Positions 13,733 to 21,703 of a stretch of DNA of 21,803 nt are shown here, in pieces (within the stretch, counting starts at the first letter, position 1; the number at the start of each line of letters is the position of its first letter). The notes below the pieces were generated by a model. That model was given only the letters and a program-made list of their open reading frames with translations, did not search any database and had not been told where the DNA came from. Source of the DNA: JBBSVE01 sp038233815 (GTDB lineage: Bacteria; Pseudomonadota; Alphaproteobacteria; Rhodobacterales; Rhodobacteraceae); NCBI GenBank assembly GCA_038233815.1, contig JBBSVE010000044.1:1-21803 (forward strand). Direction: 5' to 3'. Made by a program: the position numbers and the translations under genes.

Positions 13733-14545
13733 ATGGCGGTTGGGATGTTCGACAGCGGGATCGGCGGGCTCACGATCCTCGACGCGGTGGCGCGGCGCTT
13801 GCCGGACCAGCCGCTGGTTTATCTGGGCGACAACGCGAACGCGCCCTACGGCACCCGCACTGCCGACGACATCCTTGCGCTGACCTGCGCGGGGATGGAG
13901 CGGCTCTGGTCGCAGGGCTGCGATCTTGTGGTGCTGGCCTGCAACACCGCCTCCGCCTCGGCATTGCGCCGAATGCAGGAGACGTGGCTGCCCGACAGCA
14001 AGCGCGTGCTGGGCGTCTTCGTGCCGATGATCGAGGCGCTGACGGAGCGGCAGTGGGGCGACAACGCCCCCCCGCGCGAGGTTGCGGTGAAGCATGTGGC
14101 GCTTTTCGCCACCCCCGCCACGGTCGCGTCGCGCGCGTTCCAGCGCGAACTGGCATTCCGCGCCATCGGCGTCGATGTGGAGGCGCAGCCCTGCGGCGGC
14201 GTGGTCGATGCAATCGAGGCGGGCGACACCGCACTGGCCGAGGCACTGGTGCGCGGTCACGTCGAGGCGCTGCTCCGCCGGATGCCGCATCCCGAGGCGG
14301 CAATCCTCGGCTGCACGCATTATCCGCTGGTGGAGGAGGTCTTTGCCGGCGCGTTGGGCCCCCGCGTCCGGGTTCTGTCGCAGGCGCGTCTGGTGGCCGA
14401 CAGCCTCGCCGACTATCTCGAACGGCACCCCGGCTTTGCAGGCACGGGCGGTGGCACGCGGTTCCTCACCACCGGCGACCCGGAAACGGTGTCGATGAAG
14501 TCGACCTTGTTCCTGCGACGCGGCATCGCGTTCGAGGCGGCGTGA
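13733..14545 (+). CDS. murI: Glutamate racemase
   Basis: MurI interconverts L- and D-glutamate without cofactor, supplying D-glutamate for peptidoglycan. The chain is 270 residues. The start MAVGMFDSGIGGLT holds the DSGIGG motif (Asp7, Ser8), then GDNANAPYGTRT (32-43). The first catalytic cysteine is in ACNTASASAL (Cys70) and the second in LGCTHYPLVEEVF (Cys194). All key residues are present, so the enzyme should be active. The ATG at 13733 follows a purine-rich stretch (GGGGGCAGGGGGC). The gene runs in the same direction as ccmE, which starts 94 bases after the stop. Confidence 0.96.
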   Translation: MAVGMFDSGIGGLTILDAVARRLPDQPLVYLGDNANAPYGTRTADDILALTCAGMERLWSQGCDLVVLACNTASASALRRMQETWLPDSKRVLGVFVPMIEALTERQWGDNAPPREVAVKHVALFATPATVASRAFQRELAFRAIGVDVEAQPCGGVVDAIEAGDTALAEALVRGHVEALLRRMPHPEAAILGCTHYPLVEEVFAGALGPRVRVLSQARLVADSLADYLERHPGFAGTGGGTRFLTTGDPETVSMKSTLFLRRGIAFEAA

Positions 14546-14639
14546 TGCCCATGGCGTTTCGCCGCACGCTCTTTCAACTTCGGGCGGAGGCGCATAGTCT
14601 GATCCCTGACAACCCGATAGCACTGCGATTGGACGTGAC

Positions 14640-15128
14640 ATGAAGGGTCTGAAGAAGCGGCGCCGGATCCAGATCATCGTGCTCGCCTTTCTCGCGCTGG
14701 GCCTGTCCACGGGTCTGATCGGCTATGCCATGCGCGACGGGATCAACTTCTTTCGCGCGCCCGCGCAACTTGCCGCCAACCCCCCGCCGCCGTCGGAGAC
14801 GTTTCGTCTGGGCGGGCTGGTGGAGGAGGGCAGCCTCCAGCGCGGGCAGGGCAACCGGATCACGTTCCGGGTAACGGACGGCAAGGCCTCGGTCCCCGTG
14901 GCCTTTACCGGCGTGCTGCCCGATCTCTTTGGCGAAAAGCAGGGCATGGTCGGCACCGGCCGCTATGTCGGCGGCACCTTCGAGGCGTCGGAAATCCTCG
15001 CCAAGCATGATGAGAATTACATGCCCAAGGAGGTGATCGACGCGCTGAAGGAACAGGGCGTCTACGAGCCTCCGGGTGCAGGCGAAAAAGCCTCGGACGC
15101 GGCCGCGCCACGGGCACCGAACGGCTGA
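14640..15128 (+). CDS. ccmE: Cytochrome c maturation protein CcmE (haem chaperone)
   Basis: CcmE takes haem covalently in the periplasm and passes it to the CcmF/H lyase for attachment to apocytochrome c. The 162-residue chain has a basic N-terminus (MKGLKKRRR), one membrane anchor (about 10-30), and the periplasmic beta barrel with FRLGGLVEEGSL and FTGVLPDLFGEKQGMV. The haem-binding site AKHDENYMP contains the conserved histidine (His123) and Tyr127. The C-terminus is a flexible Ala/Pro/Glu tail. No other ccm gene is present, although ccmE is often separate from ccmABCD in alphaproteobacteria. The endolysin gene follows 69 bases downstream and does not seem related in function. Confidence 0.96.
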   Translation: MKGLKKRRRIQIIVLAFLALGLSTGLIGYAMRDGINFFRAPAQLAANPPPPSETFRLGGLVEEGSLQRGQGNRITFRVTDGKASVPVAFTGVLPDLFGEKQGMVGTGRYVGGTFEASEILAKHDENYMPKEVIDALKEQGVYEPPGAGEKASDAAAPRAPNG

Positions 15129-15139
15129 TTTCCGCGTCC

Positions 15140-15145
15140 TTAACC
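15140..15145 (+). promoter_or_regulatory. TTAACC, a possible CtrA half-site before the lysis genes
   Basis: TTAACC lies 12 bases after the ccmE stop and 52 bases before the endolysin start. CtrA of alphaproteobacteria binds TTAA-N7-TTAA or TTAACC half-sites, and CtrA controls GTA and lysis genes in Rhodobacter capsulatus. A second half at the usual spacing is absent (GGAG stands there). TTAA is rare in this GC-rich sequence, but one half-site is weak evidence. Confidence 0.3.
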
Positions 15146-15197
15146 GCTGCGGAGCATCTTGCGACCAAGGGGTGCGGCACCCCCAGGGAGGCGCAGG

Positions 15198-15809
15198 ATG
15201 CAGACGGTGGAACAGATCGCGGCGGCCATCGTGGCGCGTGAGGGCGGCTTTGTGAACGATCCCGACGATCCGGGTGGGGCCACCAACCACGGCGTGACGC
15301 TGGGCACGATGAAGCAGCTCGGGATCGACCTCAACCATGACGGGCGGGTCGACGTGGCGGACGTCAAGGCGCTGAGTCCCGCGAAGGCGTCGGACATCTT
15401 CGTCACCCACTATTTCACCCGGCCGGGACTGGGCAAGCTGCCCGAGGCGCTGCAGGCGCAGGTCTTCGACATGGCGGTGAACGCCGGAACCAACTCCATC
15501 AAGATCCTGCAACGGCTGGTGTCCGAAATGGGCTATCCCTGTGCGGCGGACGGCGTTCTTGGCCCGCAGACGTTGGGCTGCGTGGACGGGGCCTGGAAAG
15601 TGGCGGCGGCCTTTCTGTCCGACGCCTACGCGATCGCGCGACGGAACTACTACTACGCGCTGGCCGATGCGCGCCCGGCGAGCCGCAAATACGCCCGCCG
15701 GCGCGATGGCGGCAAGGGCGGCTGGATCCTGCGGGCAGAAGAATACATGCAGCCGAAATACCGGCTGACCGACGCGCAGCACCGTGCGAGGGTGGCGAAA
15801 TGGGCCTGA
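15198..15809 (+). CDS. GH108 endolysin, GTA lysis type
   Basis: A 203-residue peptidoglycan hydrolase of the glycoside hydrolase 108 family, which cleaves muramic acid linkages. The start MQTVEQIAAAIVAREGGFVN carries the catalytic glutamate in REGG (Glu15), followed by DPDDPGGATNHGVT. An EF-hand-like calcium loop, DLNHDGRVDVADV (about 44-56), and the C-terminal peptidoglycan-binding region (about 95-203) follow. There is no signal peptide, so export would depend on the holin that overlaps its stop. In Rhodobacter capsulatus the GTA endolysin/holin pair (rcc00555/rcc00556) is of this kind and lies outside the GTA structural cluster; I assign the same role here. AGGGAGG stands before the ATG. 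A hairpin, GGGGTG-CGG-CACCCC (15169-15183), sits immediately before that binding site. No phage structural gene is near. Confidence 0.85.
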   Translation: MQTVEQIAAAIVAREGGFVNDPDDPGGATNHGVTLGTMKQLGIDLNHDGRVDVADVKALSPAKASDIFVTHYFTRPGLGKLPEALQAQVFDMAVNAGTNSIKILQRLVSEMGYPCAADGVLGPQTLGCVDGAWKVAAAFLSDAYAIARRNYYYALADARPASRKYARRRDGGKGGWILRAEEYMQPKYRLTDAQHRARVAKWA

Positions 15810-16291
15810 TCGGACGCCTGATCGGCGGCCCCGGCGCGATCACCGCGATTGGCACCGCCGCCCGCGACGTGGCGGAGGTCTTTACCCCCTCGGCCACCAA
15901 GGGGATGGAGCTGTCTGCGCAGACCCAGATGGCCGCGATGAGCCAGTATGGCGCGGAGTTCGAGGGTGGGTCCGCCGGCCTCTTCGACAGCATCATAAAC
16001 GGGATGAACCGCCTGCCACGCCCGTTTCTCGCCTTCGGGACGCTCGGGCTCTTCACCTACGCGATGATCGACCCGCGCGGGTTCGGCTACCGCATGACCG
16101 GCCTCAGCCTCGTGCCGGAGCCGCTCTGGTGGCTTCTGGGCGCGATCGTGGGCTTCTACTTCGGCTCGCGGGAGGCGTTTCACTACCGAAACCGCACGCA
16201 GGCCGTGGCGGTCGCCGCGACCGGGCCGGAGACGGAGGATGCGCCGGTCGGCAATTCCGCCCTTGACGACTGGCGCGCACAGCGCGGCTGA
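15800..16291 (+). CDS. Holin with three membrane segments, gene transfer agent release
   Basis: A 163-residue membrane protein of the family called holin of 3TMs for gene-transfer release (Pfam GTA_holin_3TM, by recognition). The conserved core is INGMNRLPRPFLAFGTLGLF (66-85), then YAMIDPRGFGYRMTGLSLVP (87-106) and EPLWWLLGAIVGFYFGSREA (107-126). Membrane segments are clearest at about 76-92 and 108-123; an N-terminal amphipathic region (5-28) is the likely third. The C-terminus is polar. It overlaps the endolysin by ten bases (ATGGGCCTGA holds its start and the endolysin stop), so the pair is coupled. Holins make pores that release the endolysin to the wall, leading to cell lysis and GTA release. 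Confidence 0.85.
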   Translation: MGLIGRLIGGPGAITAIGTAARDVAEVFTPSATKGMELSAQTQMAAMSQYGAEFEGGSAGLFDSIINGMNRLPRPFLAFGTLGLFTYAMIDPRGFGYRMTGLSLVPEPLWWLLGAIVGFYFGSREAFHYRNRTQAVAVAATGPETEDAPVGNSALDDWRAQRG

Positions 16292-16301
16292 CGGCCGCTC
16301 G

Positions 16302-16331
16302 CACGGCCCGGGTCCATTGACCCCGGCCGTG
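16302..16331 (+). terminator. Long hairpin after the holin gene
   Basis: CACGGCC pairs with GGCCGTG, and, after one C-C mismatch, GGGTC pairs with GACCC around the loop CATT: 12 pairs in all. It begins ten bases after the holin stop and lies 39 bases before the argS start. No T-run follows, so it may be a Rho-independent terminator of weak form or part of the argS leader. Confidence 0.45.
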
Positions 16332-16370
16332 CCCTCTGGCATCGAAGGTCCGACCTCTGGGACCGGACCG

Positions 16371-18104
16371 ATGAACCTCTTTTCCGACTTTCGCGATCTC
16401 GTTCTGGCCGAAACGCGGGCGATGATGCTGGCGGGGGACCTCCCCGACGGGCTCGCCCTCGATGCCGTCGCGGTGGAGCCGCCGCGCGACGCGAGCCACG
16501 GTGACATGGCAACCAATGCGGCCATGGTTCTGGCCAAACCCTCCGGCAAGGCTCCGCGCGCGATTGCTGATATGCTGGCGCGGCGCATCGCGTCTGACCC
16601 GCGCATCGCGGGCGTGGAGGTGGCGGGCCCCGGTTTCATCAACTTCCGCCTGAAGCCCCACGTCTGGCAATCGGTGGTCGCGGCGACGCTGCGCGACGGC
16701 CCGGATTTCGGGCGCGCGACTTATGGTGCCGGCGCTAAGGTCAACGTGGAGTTTGTGTCCGCGAACCCCACCGGCCCGATGCATGTGGGCCACGTTCGGG
16801 GCGCGGTCTTCGGCGATGCGCTGGCGCGGTTGCTCGCGTTTTCGGGCCATGAGGTCACGCGCGAATATTACATCAACGACGGCGGCGCGCAGGTCGACGT
16901 GCTCGCCCGCTCCGCCTATGAGCGTTATCGCGAGGCGCATGGCCAGACCCCCAACATCGCGGAGGGGCTCTATCCCGGCGACTACCTCGTGCCCGTAGGC
17001 CAGGCGATGCGCGACAGATGGGGCGACAGCCTGATCGATCGGAGCGAGGACGAATGGCTCCCACAGGTCCGGGAGTTCGCGACCGGCATGATGATGGCGA
17101 TGATCCGCGACGATCTGGCGCTTCTGGGCGTGGAGATGGATGTCTATTCGTCGGAAAAGGCGCTCTACGGCACCGGGCGGATCGAGGCCGCTATCGACGC
17201 GCTTCGCGCCCGGGGCCTGATCTACGAAGGCGTGCTGGACCCCCCGAGAGGCAAGACCCCCGAGGATTGGGAGCCGCGCCAGCAGACGCTCTTCCGGTCC
17301 ACCGCGCATGGCGACGACGTCGACCGTCCGGTGCAGAAATCGGACGGGGCCTGGACCTATTTCGCGCCCGACATCGCCTATCATTTCGACAAGGTGCAGC
17401 GCGGGTTCGACCAGCTCATCGACATCTTCGGCGCGGACCACGGCGGTTACGTCAAGCGCATGAAAGCCGCCGTTTCGGCATTGTCCGAGGGGCGGGTGCC
17501 GCTCGAAATCAAGCTCATTCAGCTCGTGCGGCTCTGGAAGGCGGGCGAGCCGTTCAAGATGTCCAAGCGCGCGGGCACCTTCGTCACCCTGTGCGACGTG
17601 GTGGAGCAGGTCGGCGCCGACGTCACCCGCTTCGTGATGCTGACCCGCAAGAACGACGCGCCGCTGGATTTCGACTTCGAGAAGGTGCTGGAGCAGTCGA
17701 AGGACAACCCGGTCTTCTATGTCCAGTATGCCAACGCCCGGATCAACTCGGTCCTGCGCAAGGCGAAGGTCGCTGCGGATGATGCAACCTTGGCCGCGCT
17801 CGATCTGAGCACGCTCGACGATCCGGCGGAGATCGCGCTGATGCAGAAGATCGCCGAATGGCCGCGTCTGGTGGAGATCGCAGCACGGGGGGGGGAGCCG
17901 CACCGGGTCGCCTTCTACCTCTATGATCTCGCGTCGGATTTCCACGCGCTCTGGAACCGCGGGCATGACGATCCGTCGTTGCGCTTCGTGCAGGACGACC
18001 CTCAGGTGACTGCGGTGAAAATCGCGCTGGCAAGGGCCACGGGCGTTGCGATTTCCGCCGGTCTCGCTATTCTGGGCGTGGCACCGGTCGAGGAAATGCG
18101 CTGA
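16371..18104 (+). CDS. argS: Arginyl-tRNA synthetase
   Basis: ArgRS charges tRNA-Arg with arginine. The chain is 577 residues, of normal length for the bacterial form. The N-terminal additional domain (about 1-110) includes ASHGDMATN, followed by the class I signature SANPTGPMHVGHVRG (130-144, HVGH in place of HIGH). The second signature is FKMSKRAGTF (about 395-404, KMSKR in place of KMSKS, a usual variant in ArgRS). The anticodon-binding helical domain is seen in the last 130 residues. The start ATG at 16371 is preferred over frames further upstream, which overlap the holin. It precedes the SPOR protein by 83 bases. Confidence 0.96.
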   Translation: MNLFSDFRDLVLAETRAMMLAGDLPDGLALDAVAVEPPRDASHGDMATNAAMVLAKPSGKAPRAIADMLARRIASDPRIAGVEVAGPGFINFRLKPHVWQSVVAATLRDGPDFGRATYGAGAKVNVEFVSANPTGPMHVGHVRGAVFGDALARLLAFSGHEVTREYYINDGGAQVDVLARSAYERYREAHGQTPNIAEGLYPGDYLVPVGQAMRDRWGDSLIDRSEDEWLPQVREFATGMMMAMIRDDLALLGVEMDVYSSEKALYGTGRIEAAIDALRARGLIYEGVLDPPRGKTPEDWEPRQQTLFRSTAHGDDVDRPVQKSDGAWTYFAPDIAYHFDKVQRGFDQLIDIFGADHGGYVKRMKAAVSALSEGRVPLEIKLIQLVRLWKAGEPFKMSKRAGTFVTLCDVVEQVGADVTRFVMLTRKNDAPLDFDFEKVLEQSKDNPVFYVQYANARINSVLRKAKVAADDATLAALDLSTLDDPAEIALMQKIAEWPRLVEIAARGGEPHRVAFYLYDLASDFHALWNRGHDDPSLRFVQDDPQVTAVKIALARATGVAISAGLAILGVAPVEEMR

Positions 18105-18187
18105 CACACGATCCGCGCCCACCGGCGTCGGGTCGAGGCAGCGAAGGGCGCTCGCGGGGTCTGACCTCCGGCGCGGACAGGCAGGAT

Positions 18188-19090
18188 ATGGGCAATTCGG
18201 GCTTCGGTCCTGCGGAGACGGGACCGGGTAAGCGCGCCGGCGGCATTGTGAACGTGCTTGCGGCGCTGGTGTCGCTGGTTCTGCTGGCGGGTGCGGCCTG
18301 GTGGGGGTTTCGGCTTGCGGTGCGGGACGTGAGTGGGGTGCCCGTGGTGCGCGCGCTGACCGGCCCGATGCGCGAGGCACCCGCCAATCCGGGCGGTGAT
18401 TTCGCGGCCAATCAGGGTCTGTCGGTCAATCGGATCGCAGCCGACGGCTCTGCCGCCCCGCCGGCGGACGAGTTGATCCTGGCGCCCCGGCCCGTCGACC
18501 TCGACGGTGGCGACGCGCCGAGTGCGGCGGGTGAGACTGCGCCGACGGCCGTTCCCTTGGTGGCCGCAGGCCCGACAGCGCCGGTGGCGGAAAAGGACGC
18601 CATCGCCGACGCCGTGGCGGCCGCCTTGCAGGATTCCGGTGCGGCCCTCGACGATACGGACGAGACGGCGGCACCGGACCCCGAGATTGCCCCCGAGGCG
18701 GAGCCGGAGACCTTCGCCGACGGCGCGCCCGCGCAGTCCCCGCGTCCGATGCCGCGTCCTGGGTCGGCCCCGATGCTGACGGCCGCCGCAGCCTCGCCCG
18801 CGATCGATGCGCCAGAAACCGACGGTCTGGCACTCGCCTCGGGGACGCGGCTGGTGCAGCTCGGCGCCTTCGACTCGCCGGAATTGGCGCGGGCGGAGTG
18901 GGCGCGTCTGGCCGGACGGTTCGGCGATCTGTTGCAAGGCAAGGCGCGGATCGTGCAGGCGGCAAAGAGCGGCGGGCGCGACTTCTGGCGCCTGCGCGCA
19001 CAGGGCTTCGCCGACGAGTCCGACCAGCGTCGCTTCTGCGCCGCGCTGTCTGCGGAAAACGCGGCCTGCATTGCGGTGACGGTGCGATGA
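18188..19090 (+). CDS. SPOR-domain protein with one membrane anchor
   Basis: A 300-residue protein with a short cytoplasmic N-terminus, one membrane helix (about 18-42) and a long disordered linker rich in Ala, Pro, Asp and Glu (about 85-215). A C-terminal SPOR domain (about 222-298) begins RLVQLGAFDSPELARAEWAR and ends FCAALSAENAACIAV. SPOR domains bind glycan strands lacking stem peptides at the division septum, so it probably acts at the septal wall in the periplasm. It ends in ATGA, whose ATG starts nagZ, so the two are coupled. The order argS-SPOR-nagZ-scpA-scpB is the known one in Rhodobacteraceae. GGCAGGAT stands before the ATG. Confidence 0.86.
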   Translation: MGNSGFGPAETGPGKRAGGIVNVLAALVSLVLLAGAAWWGFRLAVRDVSGVPVVRALTGPMREAPANPGGDFAANQGLSVNRIAADGSAAPPADELILAPRPVDLDGGDAPSAAGETAPTAVPLVAAGPTAPVAEKDAIADAVAAALQDSGAALDDTDETAAPDPEIAPEAEPETFADGAPAQSPRPMPRPGSAPMLTAAAASPAIDAPETDGLALASGTRLVQLGAFDSPELARAEWARLAGRFGDLLQGKARIVQAAKSGGRDFWRLRAQGFADESDQRRFCAALSAENAACIAVTVR

Positions 19091-20097
19091 CGGGCGCCAT
19101 CGGGGCCACGATCTTCGGGGTTGCCGGACCCGTTCTCAGCGATGCCGAGGCCCGTTTTTTCCGCGCGGCAAACCCGTTCGGCTTCGCGCTCTTTGCCCGC
19201 AACGTGGAGGATCCGCGCCAGCTTCGCACGCTGACCGCAGCTCTGCGGGAGGCGGTTGGGCGCGAAGCCACGATCTTCGTCGATCAGGAGGGCGGGCGCG
19301 TCCAGCGGTTGCGCCCGCCGCATTGGCGCGACTGGCTGCCCGCGCTCGACCTCGTGGACCGGGTGACGGCGACCTCCGGGCTGGAGGGGGCGGTCCGCGC
19401 GATCTGGCTGCGCTACCGCATCATCGCGAGCGAACTTGCCAACGCAGGGATCGACGGCAACTTCGCGCCCTGCCTCGATATAGCGACCGACGCCACCCAT
19501 AGCGTCCTTCGCAACCGCTGCCTCGGGCGCGATGCGGGAAGCGTCACCGCGCTGGGACGAGCCGCCGCCGAGGCCTGTCTGGCCGGCGGCGTCCTCCCGG
19601 TCATCAAGCACATGCCGGGTCACGGTCGCAGCACGGTCGACAGCCATGTGGGCCTGCCCACCGTATCCACGGACCGCGACGTGCTGGAGGCCACTGATTT
19701 CGCCCCCTTCCGGGCGATGGCAGACCTGCCCTTCGCCATGACCGCCCATGTCACCTATGTTGATGTCGACCCGTCCGGGCCTGCCACCACCTCCGCCCCC
19801 ATGATCCGCCTGCTGCGCGACGGGATCGGGTTTCGGGGCCTCCTCATGACCGACGATCTGTCGATGGAGGCGTTGTCAGGCACTCCTGCGTCGCGCGCGT
19901 CGGCGGCTCTTTCGGCGGGCTGCGACCTGATCCTGCATTGCAGCAGCGATCCGGCCGAGATGCAGGCGGTGGCGGATGTCGCCGGAACCTTGCCCCCCGA
20001 CCGCGCCATTCCTGCGCGGTCCATCGCGACCCCGGCCGACATGGCAGCGCTGGAGGCGGAACTGGCGAGCCTTCTCTCCGGGCGCGCGCGTGTCTGA
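19087..20097 (+). CDS. nagZ: Beta-N-acetylhexosaminidase of peptidoglycan recycling
   Basis: NagZ (glycoside hydrolase family 3) removes N-acetylglucosamine from GlcNAc-anhydroMurNAc muropeptides in the cytoplasm during peptidoglycan recycling. The 336-residue chain is single-domain, as expected. The diagnostic signature is KHMPGHGRSTVDSHVGLP (about 174-191), with the acid/base histidine in DSH (His187). VDQEGGRVQRL (65-75) and NFAPCLDIA are present. The nucleophile lies in MTDDLSMEAL (Asp256). It has no signal peptide. Four bases overlap the SPOR gene at the start and eight overlap scpA at the end, so translation is coupled through the cluster. Confidence 0.95.
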   Translation: MTGAIGATIFGVAGPVLSDAEARFFRAANPFGFALFARNVEDPRQLRTLTAALREAVGREATIFVDQEGGRVQRLRPPHWRDWLPALDLVDRVTATSGLEGAVRAIWLRYRIIASELANAGIDGNFAPCLDIATDATHSVLRNRCLGRDAGSVTALGRAAAEACLAGGVLPVIKHMPGHGRSTVDSHVGLPTVSTDRDVLEATDFAPFRAMADLPFAMTAHVTYVDVDPSGPATTSAPMIRLLRDGIGFRGLLMTDDLSMEALSGTPASRASAALSAGCDLILHCSSDPAEMQAVADVAGTLPPDRAIPARSIATPADMAALEAELASLLSGRARV

Positions 20098-20875
20098 CGG
20101 CCCGGCCCCGCACTCCTGCACGGCGGAGCGGCTGGCGGGGGAGGCGCTGATCGTTGATGTGGAGGGATACGAGGGTCCGCTCGATCTTCTCCTGACGCTG
20201 GGACGGACGCAGAAGGTGGACCTGCGGCGCATCTCCATCCTCGAACTGGCGCAGCAATATCTGGCCTTCGTGGAGGAGGCGCAGACGCTTCGGATCGAGC
20301 TTGCGGCGGATTACCTTGTGATGGCGGCGTGGCTCGCCTACCTCAAGTCGCGGCTGCTCTTGCCGCCGGATACTGCTGCGGATGGACCGAGCGCCGACGA
20401 TCTGGCGGCACACCTCGCCTTCCAGCTCGAACGGCTGTCGGCGATGCGGGAGGCGGCGGCAGCACTCATGGCGCGCGACCGGCTCGGCCGCGACGTCTTT
20501 GCGCGCGGTGTGCCGGAGGATGCGTCCCGCACCCGGCGCGTGGTCTGGAGCGCGACCCTCCTCGACCTCATGCGCGCCTATGCCCGGATCCGCACCCGCG
20601 ACGAGTTCCGCCCTTACGTGATGGACCGCACGGACGTCTTCACGATGGAGGCGGCGCTGGACCGGCTCCGCCCGCTCGTCCCCTTTGCGGACGGGTGGCG
20701 CGCGCTTGCCACCTGGCTGCCGGAGGGCTGGACGCATCCCTCCCCGCGCCTGCGCTCCGCCACAGCCGCGCATTTCGCGGCGATGCTGGAACTGGCCAAG
20801 GCGGGTCAGATCGAACTTCGGCAGGGCGCCACCTTCGCGCCGCTCCACATCCGGTCGCGCGGGGCCCGGGCATGA
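20090..20875 (+). CDS. scpA: Segregation and condensation protein A
   Basis: ScpA is the kleisin that links SMC heads and ScpB in the bacterial condensin, needed for chromosome compaction and segregation. The 261-residue chain shows the signature VDVEGYEGPLDLLLTLGRTQ near residues 23-42, followed by VDLRRISILELAQQYLAF and AADYLVMAAWLAYLKSRLLL. The C-terminal winged helix includes AAHFAAMLELAKAGQIEL and LRQGATFAPLHI. The start is a GTG at 20090 that lies in the last codons of nagZ (GTGTCTGA); an upstream ATG would be inside nagZ and lacks support. A GTG start with short overlap fits a coupled operon. The stop overlaps scpB by four bases. Confidence 0.94.
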   Translation: MSDGPAPHSCTAERLAGEALIVDVEGYEGPLDLLLTLGRTQKVDLRRISILELAQQYLAFVEEAQTLRIELAADYLVMAAWLAYLKSRLLLPPDTAADGPSADDLAAHLAFQLERLSAMREAAAALMARDRLGRDVFARGVPEDASRTRRVVWSATLLDLMRAYARIRTRDEFRPYVMDRTDVFTMEAALDRLRPLVPFADGWRALATWLPEGWTHPSPRLRSATAAHFAAMLELAKAGQIELRQGATFAPLHIRSRGARA

Positions 20876-21504
20876 CGATGGAGGCGTCCTTCGCGCCGAC
20901 CCCGATGGCGGAGCAGGAGCGCCGGGTGGAGGCGCTGCTCTTTGCCTCCGCGACGCCGGTAACGCTGGCCGATCTCGCGACCCGGCTGCCGCCCGACTGC
21001 GACCCGGCGGAGGCGGTTGCCCATCTCAGGCGGCGCTATGAGGGGCGGGGCGTCGCGTTGGTGAAGGTGGGCGATGCGTTCGCGTTCCGCACCGCCCCCG
21101 ACCTCGCCCCGCTGTTGCACGCGGAGTCGGTGGAGCCGCGCAAACTCTCCCGCGCGGCGGTGGAGACGCTGGCGATCGTGGCCTATCATCAGCCCGTGAC
21201 GCGCGCCGAGGTGGAGGAAATCCGCGGCGTCGCCGTGTCACGCGGCACCATCGACCTGCTGCTGGATCTGGACTGGATCCGATTCGGTCGCCGCCGCATG
21301 ACGCCGGGGCGGCCCGTCACGCTGGTCGTGACGGGGGCGTTTCTGGATCACTTCGGGTTGGAAAGCGCGCGCGACCTGCCGGGGTTGCAGGATCTGCGCG
21401 CGGCCGGTCTGCTCGACAACCGGACCCTGCCGGAGGGTCTGCGCCGTGACCCGGACGATGACGACGCGCCAGCCGACGGACAGACCGCATTCTTCGAGGA
21501 TTGA
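20872..21504 (+). CDS. scpB: Segregation and condensation protein B
   Basis: ScpB is a dimer of two winged-helix domains that binds ScpA in the SMC condensin. The 210-residue chain carries the family start EQERRVEALLFASATPVTLA (about 14-33). In the second domain are KLSRAAVETLAIVAYHQPVT and RAEVEEIRGV, followed by PVTLVVTGAFLDHFGLES. The C-terminal tail (about 185-210) is acidic and variable. The start ATG overlaps the scpA stop in ATGA. A small basic protein begins three bases after the scpB stop; tatA, which I expect near this place in many relatives, is not seen. Confidence 0.94.
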   Translation: MTMEASFAPTPMAEQERRVEALLFASATPVTLADLATRLPPDCDPAEAVAHLRRRYEGRGVALVKVGDAFAFRTAPDLAPLLHAESVEPRKLSRAAVETLAIVAYHQPVTRAEVEEIRGVAVSRGTIDLLLDLDWIRFGRRRMTPGRPVTLVVTGAFLDHFGLESARDLPGLQDLRAAGLLDNRTLPEGLRRDPDDDDAPADGQTAFFED

Positions 21505-21507
21505 GAG

Positions 21508-21699
21508 ATGAACCGCATCATTCGCCTGATCATGAACCAGCTCCTGCGCCGGGTCGTCAACCGAGGCGTCACCATGGCGCTTGACCGGACCTTGCCCAAG
21601 GCGGCGACGCCGGTGCCGCCGGGTCAGAACCGGCAGGCGCGCGAGACCGCAAAGCGCGCGCGTCAGGCGGCGCGGATGACGCGGCGGCTTGGGCGCTGA
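21508..21699 (+). CDS. Small basic protein after scpB, function unknown
   Basis: A 63-residue frame beginning MNRIIRLIMNQLLRRVVNRG, followed by a Pro-rich hinge (PKAATPVPPGQN) and an Arg/Lys/Ala-rich helix ending in RLGR. It is strongly basic, with an amphipathic N-terminal helix, and has no true transmembrane run. The start is three bases after the scpB stop, and GAGGATTGAGAG precedes the ATG. It may bind nucleic acid or a membrane surface, but I do not recognise the family. The codon use matches its neighbours, which supports a real gene. Confidence 0.6.
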   Translation: MNRIIRLIMNQLLRRVVNRGVTMALDRTLPKAATPVPPGQNRQARETAKRARQAARMTRRLGR

Positions 21700-21703
21700 C
21701 GCG

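Noticed and set aside
15198..16291. Prophage remnant
   Set aside because: There is no integrase, repressor, attachment repeat or structural gene, and the pair matches the GTA lysis arrangement better.
16104..18380. A 758-codon minus-strand frame opposite argS
   Set aside because: Antisense to a complete arginyl-tRNA synthetase, no family resemblance, and composition typical of a shadow.
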